Below, piece by piece: positions 8,400 to 16,275 of a stretch of 35,600 nucleotides of DNA. Made by a program: the position numbers and the translations under genes. The notes under the pieces are model-generated. The model was not told where the DNA came from. It ran no database searches and was given only the letters and a program-made list of their open reading frames with translations. This DNA is from Clostridiales bacterium. Lineage in GTDB: Bacteria > Bacillota > Clostridia > Lachnospirales > Lachnospiraceae. How positions within the stretch are numbered: position 1 is the stretch's first letter; every line of letters begins with the position of its first letter. The stretch lies in the NCBI GenBank assembly GCA_021202175.1, contig JAJQDO010000180.1, positions 1 to 35,600 on the forward strand, given 5' to 3'.

Positions 8400-10121
8400 T
8401 TAATTTTTCGCCTGATTCAGCGCGCTTTGGGCGGCACTGATGATGGCATTTGACGTAAAGGTCGCGCCGGAAACGGCATCGACGCCATCCGTTCCCCCAT
8501 TATCCATAATCTGCTGTTTGACGCCGGTATATTTGCTGGTGCCGTTTGTGGCCCGGCTGATGTAGCTGCTGTTTGAACCGTCGTCCGTGGTGGTGACAGT
8601 GAGATCGGTGATGACATCGCTTTCCAGAGTGAGGGTAACCGTTACCGTATATTCGAATTCATCATAATCGGTATCAACACATTCGGCACTGCCGGAGTAG
8701 GTACCATTTTTATAGACAAGCTCCGTCGAAGATTCAGAGGAAGCTTCGGTGGTAGTTTCCGCAGCAGTCTCCGTGGTGCTTTCTGTCGTGGAACCGGAAT
8801 TCTTGCTGGTTGCCTCCGCTGCTGCCAGTGCATTGTCGATGGCCTCCAGAATCCCTTCCGAGCTGTAGGTCGCGCCGCTTACCACATCCACATTGGTGTT
8901 CTGCTGGCTGATTACCTGCGGAAGCAGACCCTCTTTCGCTTTATTAAAGTAGCTCTCGGTGTCCTCGTGGGATATGATGGTGATGGCCGTGATCGCTTTA
9001 TCCTTGATGGTTACGGAAACCTTTGTCGTACCACCCCACCCGGTACCTGTGCCGTAATAAGTGCCATCATCGTAAGGGAGGCCGCCCGTCGTTGCCGCAC
9101 CTGCGGAATGGCTGGTCTCTGTTTTTTTCGCAGTAGTCGTGCTCGAGGATTTCTTTTTCTTCTTTGAGCTGCTGCTGGAAGAACTCGAACTGGTCTTAGC
9201 CTTGGATAAGGCATTCCGGACTGCCTTGATCAGCCCGGCCGAACTGTAGGTGGCACCGGAAACGGTATCTACATTGGTAGACTGCTTGCTAACGATGGAG
9301 GTCAAAACCGCCTTCGCCTTGCTAAGATAAGATGAAGTTTCTCCCGAGGCGCTTAAAACGGAGATGCTCTTGATCTTTGAGTCTTTGATGGTGACCTGCA
9401 CCTTGATGGTGCCGCCAAATCCCTGGGCTGATCCGGTATAGGTGCCGTCCTTGTACGTACCGGATTCTGAAACCGTGCCCACGCTTGTGGAGCCGGAGGA
9501 GGTAGAGGAAGCTGTGGCGGTGGTGCCTGTGGCTTCTTCCCCGGTCAGTGCATTTTTGACAGCGGAAATGATGCCGTTAGAACTGTAAGTCGCACCACTG
9601 ATGACGTCCACATCCGTCGACTGGGCAGCGATGATGGCATCAATCACTGCGGTCGCTTTTGAAAAAAACGAGGAGGTCTCGCCGGAGGAATCCACTACAT
9701 CGATGGCGGTGATGGATTGCGAAGCGATGGTGACATCCACGACGACATTCCCACCATAGCCGATCCCTGTGCCCCGATAAACACCATCTTCCAGGTCGAA
9801 GCTGCCTTTCGCCTGTTCCTGCGTGGAAGCTTCTTCGGCATTATCCTCACTTGCGGAACTTTGCGCGGCATCTCCGAATACGATATCTCCGGTGGCTGCA
9901 ACCTGATATGCCGCCGCCTCCGGTTTCTGATAACCATACAATGTGGAAATGACCAACACACCGAGACAGATGGCCGGCAGGACAGGGGCACAAAAATGGG
10001 CAACGCCTGTCAGAACATGACAGAATCTCGACCCTCGCGTATGTTCTCCCAGGCTGTCGCGGAGATTCGAAATCTTTTCTTTCAAATCATCACGAAAATC
10101 TGATATCTTTTCTTTTAACAT
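8400..10121 (-). CDS. secreted protein with four FMN_bind domains (multi-flavin electron carrier)
   Basis: The product is about 573 residues; residue numbers count from a GTG at 10133. A basic cytoplasmic tail (1-45) precedes one transmembrane helix (about 48-68), leaving the rest outside. Four FMN_bind domains follow at about 115-197, 228-310, 354-437 and 474-574. Each ends in an attachment motif (SGAT at 179, 293, 419 and 555, the last being SGATFTS), predicting four covalent FMNs. Linkers are rich in Ser/Thr, and one is a Ser-Lys stretch (about 314-336) suited to crossing or binding the anionic wall. Domain 4 is divergent and has an insertion. The architecture is reminiscent of two-domain Listeria PplA, but with four domains on a transmembrane anchor instead of a lipid. 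ATG 10121 is preferred; GTG 10133 has AAAGGA too close. First gene of the minus-strand cluster. Confidence 0.9.
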   Translation of the reverse strand: MLKEKISDFRDDLKEKISNLRDSLGEHTRGSRFCHVLTGVAHFCAPVLPAICLGVLVISTLYGYQKPEAAAYQVAATGDIVFGDAAQSSASEDNAEEASTQEQAKGSFDLEDGVYRGTGIGYGGNVVVDVTIASQSITAIDVVDSSGETSSFFSKATAVIDAIIAAQSTDVDVISGATYSSNGIISAVKNALTGEEATGTTATASSTSSGSTSVGTVSESGTYKDGTYTGSAQGFGGTIKVQVTIKDSKIKSISVLSASGETSSYLSKAKAVLTSIVSKQSTNVDTVSGATYSSAGLIKAVRNALSKAKTSSSSSSSSSKKKKKSSSTTTAKKTETSHSAGAATTGGLPYDDGTYYGTGTGWGGTTKVSVTIKDKAITAITIISHEDTESYFNKAKEGLLPQVISQQNTNVDVVSGATYSSEGILEAIDNALAAAEATSKNSGSTTESTTETAAETTTEASSESSTELVYKNGTYSGSAECVDTDYDEFEYTVTVTLTLESDVITDLTVTTTDDGSNSSYISRATNGTSKYTGVKQQIMDNGGTDGVDAVSGATFTSNAIISAAQSALNQAKN

Positions 10122-10150
10122 TCTCTCTTTCACATCCTTTCATTAAATTT

Positions 10151-10175
10151 ATAGCGATATGATTCATAGCGATAT
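10151..10175 (-). promoter_or_regulatory. paired ATATCGCTAT sites upstream of the flavin cluster
   Basis: ATAGCGATAT occurs exactly at 10151-10160 and 10166-10175 (ATATCGCTAT on the minus strand), 15 bases apart. They lie about 30-54 bases upstream of the ATG at 10121. A minus-strand -10-like TATAGT (10184-10189) is just upstream, so the sites fall where a repressor would block early transcription. They resemble the repeats before the lipoprotein gene. Confidence 0.4.
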
Positions 10176-10675
10176 TTTGACAGACTATACCCGATGATTT
10201 CGTTGAAAAAGATATCATCCGGCAAATGTGTCATGTTGTTATAATTTTTCACGAGTGTGCCAATTGTTGCACTGATAAAACGTGAGTTTTTTTAAGCTAT
10301 TAAAAATTAGAGCCTCCTAACTTCATATATTATAAAGAAAGATTTCAGACAATGCAATTGCTTTATCTCTTAATGAGAAGTTTTTTCATTAATTGAATGT
10401 ACAAAAGAGAAAAATTATCAATTAGATTCCCGCGTTACAAAAATTATGTGATAATTAAATCAATTGTTTCGTTATTGAGAAAAATTGTCATCGTTGAGGA
10501 CAACTTTATCTTTAAAAAATAAATAAAATGCATTACAATTGGGTAGAAGAAACTAATAAACGTGAGCATAAACTAAATATCATAAGTCAAATCTAACTTT
10601 TGGAAGGCGCCCAAGTGAAATCACCGAGGAATACAAAGTGGACTTATCTATGGAAAAGGAAGGAGAAAAAAGTTT
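10176..10675. other. 500-base AT-rich intergenic region with a possible structured leader
   Basis: This region separates the divergent flavin cluster and surface-protein gene and holds no credible ORF. An 8-bp inverted repeat (AATTATCA 10413-10420 with TGATAATT 10449-10456) lies in the AT-rich middle. Close to the surface-protein gene, ATAAGTC (10582-10588) can pair with GACTTAT (10641-10647). ACTTT (10596-10600) can pair with AAAGT (10635-10639), and a short GTGA/TCAC hairpin sits inside, giving a closed multi-helix leader element. I do not recognise it as any riboswitch class. No strong sigma-A promoter was found. The AAGGAGG-like site before ATG 10676 is clear. Confidence 0.4.
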
Positions 10676-13600
10676 ATGAGAATCAAACAGTTATTATCGG
10701 GATTAATGACTGCGGCTATGGTATTTACCTTAGTGCCATCCACTGCTTTGGCAGCGGATAGCGATGCACAGAGTGTGACGGTCAGCGTTATTACCGGTAC
10801 AGAGACAGTGGATGAAACTACAACCAATGTAACGGCAGATTACTCGTATAGTTACACGACAACCGCAACCGATGGGTACACACAAATTGGAGATACGGGT
10901 GTGTATTATGCAGCAGATGACGATGCTTCTTCTGATGTATTGAGTACTACGCTTGTAGCCAGAAGAAATGTGACATGGGATACCCTGTATCAGGATGTAG
11001 CTGGACTGGACGATGCAGGATTTGATGTCATCACCACAGCGACCACCAGTTCAGCGGTAAGCGGTACCTCATGGAACGCTTATGCTTATACGCAGGATAG
11101 TAATGGAGATGGAGAGGACGACCAGACGATCATTGAAGGATCCAAGGTTCCTACGCAGGTTTCCGCACAGACTTATGTGGAAGATGTTATCCTTGCAGCT
11201 GCTGGCGTTGCGGCAGAAGACAGCACAGAAGCAGAAGTGGCGGCACTTGAGCAGCCGGCTGCCACAGATTCCGGCATGACATGGGCGAAATCCAATCTGT
11301 ATTATACTTTGAGTGATACTGGATTTACAATCAATTTGCCGGCTACGATTGAAACTACGCCAAGTGAAGCAACCATCAGCGACAGCACCAACTGGGGAGA
11401 TTATCTCGTAACAGTTACTGATGCAGATGGAAATCATTATGTGAAGACTGGCAGAACCGATACGACAGCCTATGATCCGACCAGCACGGATGAAGAGATT
11501 CTTGCCGGATATCAGCTGGGAAATACGACCATGTATGCCGCTACCTTTGAAACCAGTGACGGCAGCGTTTACACCATGGGATACCTGGAAAATATGTGGT
11601 CCGCTTCCTATGAATTTTCTTTCCGTATCGCTGCAGATACTTCTATGACGGGAATGGATGATTCCACAAACTATGAACAGTTTGCTGACATCCAGGGCAA
11701 GACCATTACCAAGCTGACTTACTATGGAGCATATGGTGTATACGAATATGATCTTAGCGACTATGATCTGAAAGTAAGAACGAAGCAGACTGCCAGCATT
11801 ACAGGCGATACCGAAGTGACAGTATTAGAAGGTAACGATGCAGTCATTAACGTAGATTTGAGCGCGTTGACCAGTGGTGATACCTATGAGCTTACTTCTG
11901 TATCCGCGGGTTCTGGAAGAAACGCAACAGCAGTAGATGCTTCCAATTACTCTTATGACGCGACTGCTGGAACAGTCACCATTAATGCAGATGCATTGGA
12001 GAGCAACTCCTATAGCCTTACATTTACAGACAGCAATGGAGAATATGCTTCCGCTTCTTTTTCTGTTACTATCACCGTGGAAGAACCACAGAGCGTGACG
12101 ATCAGTGTTGTGACGGATACAGACACTGTCGACTATACGTATAAGTACACTACAACAGATACAGAAGGATATACACAGATTGGTGAAACAGGTGTGTATT
12201 ATGTGGCAGATAGAGATGCGATTTCTCCAGAAACTATTTACACGACAGGTACTTTCAGTAATGAGGATTACTACGATGGCCTTTCCGATGGAAAGTTTGA
12301 TGTAGTAACGACAGCTACTACTTCCAAAGGATCTCGTTTCGCAAATGCAGATTATGTGATTGATGAGGAAGCTGGAACAACAACTTTCCAGGGCGTGAAA
12401 AATGTACCTGTACAGGTAGATTCTACACTCTATGTGGAAGCACAGATTTTGGAAGCAGCGGATGCTGTTCCAGAGAGTGGTGTGTACGCAGTGGCTGCAG
12501 CACTTGATGATACTGCATCGACCCTTCTTAACACCGCATATTATAAAGTCCTTGGATCAGACGGCACTTATACAACTGTTGTCGATACCAGCAGCACATA
12601 TTATTCTTCCTCTAGCGAATATGAAGCGGAAATCGTGACGACGACTCCATGGGGAGATTATCTGGTTGAGATTCTCAATGCGGATGGAACAACAGCGTCA
12701 CTGGACGTGTCATCTTCCACAGTACAGGGCTTGACATTTACTACCAGTGATGGATATGTTTACAGTACAGCATTCCTGGAGAATATCTGGTTCCAGGCTT
12801 ATGAATTCTCTTTCATGGTAAGTGAGGATTCTGTTCAGACAGCTAATGGACATACTCCTGGAAACTATGCGCAGTTTGCGGATATCCAGGGCAAGACCAT
12901 CACATCAGCTACTTATTATTGCACCGATGGTGTTTATACTTATGATTTGGGCGAATTGTTCGTGAAATATCAGCAGGACGGCGTGGCTACAGGTGATGAA
13001 ACCGTGAATGCTACTGTTGATTCTACAGCAACAGTAAATATTGATATCAGTGCATTGGCAGGAGATGGATGGACCCTTTCCTCCATTGAAGTGGAAAATA
13101 TCGGCTACCATGGAACAACCTATGACGCAGCAGCTTATGGTGCTACTTACGAAAATGGTGTACTGACTCTTAACCCATCTACCGGAACAGAAGGCCTGGC
13201 ATTATATGCTGGCGCGCATACCGTTGTATTCACGAATGATACTTACGCAGATGTATCCTTCGAATTTACGATTGTCCTGAATACAGAAGCCTTAGAAAAT
13301 GCAATCGCACAGGCAAATGCATTAAGTAAGAGCAATTATACGGAAGCAACATGGACGAATCTTGAGACTGCTTTGACAGCTGCACAGACCATGTTAGAAT
13401 CCCCGACGACACAGGCAGAGGTGAATGATGCAGCATCTGCTTTACAGACAGCGATTAGCTCTCTGGTAAAGAAGACTACATCTTCTGGTTCCTCTACTAC
13501 AAAGACAGCTCTGAAGGTTGGCGCAACATTCACTGTTTCTAATGTAAAATACAAAGTAACTGGTTCTAACACAGTGCAGTATGTGAAGAATACTTCCAAA

Positions 13601-13942
13601 AAGACCAGCGTTACCATCCCTGCATCAGTAACAAAGAATGGTGTGAAATACAAAGTGACTTCTATTGCGAAGAAAGCTTTCAAAGGCAATACGAAGCTGA
13701 AAAAGGTTGTCATCCCGTCTAGCGTGAAGAGCATTGGCAAGAAAGCGTTCTTCGGATGCAAGAACCTGAAGACGATTACCATCAAGACTACCAAGCTTAC
13801 CAAGAAATCTGTTGGCGCTAAGGCATTCAAGGGCATCAACGCGAAAGCAACCATCAAGGTGCCTAAGAAGAAACTGGCAGCTTACAAGAAGATTCTCAAA
13901 GCCAAAGGCGTGGGAAGCAAAGTAACGATTAAGAAGAAATAA
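10676..13942 (+). CDS. large secreted surface protein: duplicated beta domains, FIVAR-like bundle, basic LRR_5 tail
   Basis: The 1,088-residue product has a signal peptide ending near ALAA (27). Two homologous halves follow, about 32-470 and 473-868. Both open with an SVT-x-SV-x-T-x-T-x-TV-type strand, then EGYTQIGETGVYYVAD-like and EFSF...YAQFADIQGKTIT-like segments. Next is a helical FIVAR-like segment (about 870-935; EALENAIAQANALSK, AQTMLESPTTQAEV) and a C-terminal LRR_5/BspA-like domain (about 945-1088; VTSIAKKAFKGNTKLKKVV). The tail is extremely lysine-rich, which suggests non-covalent attachment to anionic wall polymers, since no LPXTG or S-layer homology domain is present. The role is probably adhesion or binding of a host or dietary polymer; the ligand is unknown. 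It is monocistronic with a strong terminator downstream. Confidence 0.82.
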   Translation: MRIKQLLSGLMTAAMVFTLVPSTALAADSDAQSVTVSVITGTETVDETTTNVTADYSYSYTTTATDGYTQIGDTGVYYAADDDASSDVLSTTLVARRNVTWDTLYQDVAGLDDAGFDVITTATTSSAVSGTSWNAYAYTQDSNGDGEDDQTIIEGSKVPTQVSAQTYVEDVILAAAGVAAEDSTEAEVAALEQPAATDSGMTWAKSNLYYTLSDTGFTINLPATIETTPSEATISDSTNWGDYLVTVTDADGNHYVKTGRTDTTAYDPTSTDEEILAGYQLGNTTMYAATFETSDGSVYTMGYLENMWSASYEFSFRIAADTSMTGMDDSTNYEQFADIQGKTITKLTYYGAYGVYEYDLSDYDLKVRTKQTASITGDTEVTVLEGNDAVINVDLSALTSGDTYELTSVSAGSGRNATAVDASNYSYDATAGTVTINADALESNSYSLTFTDSNGEYASASFSVTITVEEPQSVTISVVTDTDTVDYTYKYTTTDTEGYTQIGETGVYYVADRDAISPETIYTTGTFSNEDYYDGLSDGKFDVVTTATTSKGSRFANADYVIDEEAGTTTFQGVKNVPVQVDSTLYVEAQILEAADAVPESGVYAVAAALDDTASTLLNTAYYKVLGSDGTYTTVVDTSSTYYSSSSEYEAEIVTTTPWGDYLVEILNADGTTASLDVSSSTVQGLTFTTSDGYVYSTAFLENIWFQAYEFSFMVSEDSVQTANGHTPGNYAQFADIQGKTITSATYYCTDGVYTYDLGELFVKYQQDGVATGDETVNATVDSTATVNIDISALAGDGWTLSSIEVENIGYHGTTYDAAAYGATYENGVLTLNPSTGTEGLALYAGAHTVVFTNDTYADVSFEFTIVLNTEALENAIAQANALSKSNYTEATWTNLETALTAAQTMLESPTTQAEVNDAASALQTAISSLVKKTTSSGSSTTKTALKVGATFTVSNVKYKVTGSNTVQYVKNTSKKTSVTIPASVTKNGVKYKVTSIAKKAFKGNTKLKKVVIPSSVKSIGKKAFFGCKNLKTITIKTTKLTKKSVGAKAFKGINAKATIKVPKKKLAAYKKILKAKGVGSKVTIKKK

Positions 13943-14040
13943 GCAAAACATTTCACAAGTAAATGACTCGTATCTGTCCTCCTGTCAGGTTGTTGGTTTA
14001 TGATAAAAACTGATGCGGAGAGTGGTAAAGAGTAAAAAAG

Positions 14041-14079
14041 AAAGCCCCGGGGCACGCTGATTTGTGTCCCGGGGCTTTT
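14041..14079 (+). terminator. intrinsic terminator of the surface-protein gene
   Basis: AAAGCCCCGGGGCAC (14041-14055) pairs with 14064-14078 across an 8-base loop, with one G-U pair, and ends in TTTT. It lies about 100 bases after the stop codon. The A-rich 5' side could also serve transcription from the right. Confidence 0.8.
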
Positions 14080-14362
14080 GGGGTTGTATGGTGATAATAC
14101 TTATCTTCTGTCGTTCCGTAAAAATGAAAAAGATGTTTACTTCGCATCAAGAAATATGTTTCGTGCAAACTATGCGCGAAATGTAAGGATTCTTTTGACT
14201 CACAGGCAGTCAATTGAAATATTTTGTGTTATACTATCAGTAAACGAAAAATGTGATAAGGTTGCTTATGGACAACCATGAACTATTGGGACTAAAATGT
14301 ATTGAGGAATCGCTTGACAGTAGGTGTTGGGTGCACTGTGAATCGCATCGAGGTGAGTATGT
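14080..14362. other. intergenic region before the AAA/nuclease gene
   Basis: With 13943-14079 this makes a 420-base gap between genes. It contains no supported gene; short ORFs here lack ribosome sites and recognisable sequence. Possible promoter elements are TTGACT at 14195-14200 with a weak AATATT 17 bases later, and an isolated -10-like TATACT at 14230-14235. Neither pair is convincing. Confidence 0.3.
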
Positions 14363-16054
14363 ATGGAAAGAAAAATGTTGCCAATCGGGATTGATGATTT
14401 TGAAAAAATCCGCACAAATAATTTTTATTATGTGGACAAGACAGACATGATCAGAGAATTGCTGCAGAATTGGGGAGAAGTTAATCTCCTTACACGCCCC
14501 AGACGATTTGGCAAGAGTCTGAATATAAGCATGTTAAAATATTTCTTTGAAATAGGCACGGATAAAAGTTTATTTGATGGGCTGGCTATCTCGAAAGAAA
14601 CGAAGCTCTGTGAGCGATACATGGGACAACATCCAGTGATTTCCATCAGCCTGAAAACGACAGATGCCCGTAAGTATGAGACGAGCAGAGATCTCGTGAT
14701 CATGACCATCAACGAGGAAGCACGGAAAATGCAGTTCCTTCTTGAAAGTGACAGGCTTACCCAAAAAGAAAAAGAAACATTTTCTTCTTTGTTAAATCAT
14801 TCGATGGATAATGGGACATTATATCACAGTATTCGAACTATGTCTGAACTGTTTCACAAGCATTATGGGAAAAAAGTTATCATTTTGATTGATGAGTATG
14901 ATGTTCCTTTGGCGAAGGCGGAAGAAAACGGTTATTATAAAGACATGATCGAACTGATTCGTAATCTTTTCGATGCTGCACTGAAGACGAATCCGCACCT
15001 GGAACTTGCCGTTTTGACTGGATGCCTGCGTGTGTCAAAGGAGAGCATATTTACAGGATTAAATAATCTGAAAATGTACACACTGCTTGATGCAGAATGT
15101 GATGAACAGTTTGGATTTACGGATACAGAAGTGAGGGCATTATTAGAACATTATGACCTTTTTGACTATTATAATCTGACGAAGGAATGGTATGATGGGT
15201 ACAAGGTTGGCAATGCAGATGTTTATAATCCGTGGGATGTCATTAACTGGTGTAATCAATTGCTGACGAATATGGATAAAGTACCGAAGAACTATTGGGT
15301 GAATTCCAGCAGTAATGAGGAAGTGCGCAGATTTATCCGGCGGATGGGGAATGGAGTGACAAAAGCACAGATAGAAAGACTGATTGCCGGAGAGGCGGTT
15401 CGCAAGAAGATTGAAGAACAGCTGACGTATGATTCGCTCTATGATAGTGTGAATCATATGTGGAGCCTGCTCTATGCAACTGGCTATCTGACGCAGCGAG
15501 GACAATCCGCTGGGAACGAGGTACAATTGGTTATTCCCAATATGGAAGTACGTAATATTTTCCGCGATTATATTTTGAAGCTGTTTGAAGAAGAGGTGGC
15601 GGAAGATGGTGAGAAAGTTACGGAATTTTGCAGGGCATTAAAAAATGGCGATACAGCAGAGGTTGAACGTATCTTCTCAGATTATATGAAAAAGACGATC
15701 AGTATCCGGGATACGGCAGTGAAAAAGGAGTTTAAGGAAAACTTTTATCATGGAATATTGTTGTGCATTCTCTTTTACAAATCGGATTGGAGCGTGGAGT
15801 CAAACCGGGAATCTGGTAATGGTTCTTATGATATCGCCATTGAGATGGAAGATGAGGAGATTGGAATTATAATCGAAGTAAAGTATGCGGATGGTGGACT
15901 CCTTGATGAAGCTTGCGCAGAGGCAATGCATCAAATCGAAGATAATGATTACAAGGCGGAATTGATAGAAGATGGGATGACGCAAATCTTAAAGTATGGA
16001 ATCGCCTGTTACAGGAAACAGTGTCGGGTGGTATTGGAACGAGAGAAGATTTGA
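14363..16054 (+). CDS. AAA-ATPase-like protein with C-terminal PD-(D/E)XK nuclease domain (DUF1703 type)
   Basis: The 563-residue product belongs to a family that is highly expanded in gut Clostridia and Bacteroidetes. The N-terminus has the diagnostic MLPIGIDDFEKIR and FYYVDKTDMI segments. A Walker A-like loop reads RPRRFGKS (about 46-53) and a Walker B reads VIILIDEYDVPL (about 171-182). The C-terminal domain shows the nuclease pattern D...E-x-K (SYDIAIEME then IIIEVKYADGG). The biological role of the family is not established; defence, mobile-element or conflict functions have been suggested from domain content. Start ATG 14363 has AGGTGAG (14351-14357) 5 bases upstream. The gene stands alone, with no partner in the same strand within 200 bases. 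Confidence 0.88.
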   Translation: MERKMLPIGIDDFEKIRTNNFYYVDKTDMIRELLQNWGEVNLLTRPRRFGKSLNISMLKYFFEIGTDKSLFDGLAISKETKLCERYMGQHPVISISLKTTDARKYETSRDLVIMTINEEARKMQFLLESDRLTQKEKETFSSLLNHSMDNGTLYHSIRTMSELFHKHYGKKVIILIDEYDVPLAKAEENGYYKDMIELIRNLFDAALKTNPHLELAVLTGCLRVSKESIFTGLNNLKMYTLLDAECDEQFGFTDTEVRALLEHYDLFDYYNLTKEWYDGYKVGNADVYNPWDVINWCNQLLTNMDKVPKNYWVNSSSNEEVRRFIRRMGNGVTKAQIERLIAGEAVRKKIEEQLTYDSLYDSVNHMWSLLYATGYLTQRGQSAGNEVQLVIPNMEVRNIFRDYILKLFEEEVAEDGEKVTEFCRALKNGDTAEVERIFSDYMKKTISIRDTAVKKEFKENFYHGILLCILFYKSDWSVESNRESGNGSYDIAIEMEDEEIGIIIEVKYADGGLLDEACAEAMHQIEDNDYKAELIEDGMTQILKYGIACYRKQCRVVLEREKI

Positions 16055-16275
16055 CGGTAGTATGAGAATGTGAGGTAGAGGGATGCATAGCCCTTTGTTG
16101 ATGAGGAAAAGCATGTTATTGATGGTGTAGGAAGAAATTCAAGTATCTACAGTTATGGATATATTTGTAGATATAAATAAGATGAGGAAGAAGTGGAATG
16201 GTAGGCGCAGGAATTGTACACGAAGTATTTGAATGGATTGAAATGATAGCTGGATAATGTCAAGTGAGGATAAAT

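Noticed and set aside
10582-10647. Known cyclic-di-GMP, glycine or fluoride riboswitch
   Set aside because: The diagnostic conserved cores of these classes are not present; only the general shape is suggestive.
14253-14450. 65-codon frame before the AAA/nuclease gene
   Set aside because: It overlaps the true gene in another frame and has no ribosome site or recognisable sequence.
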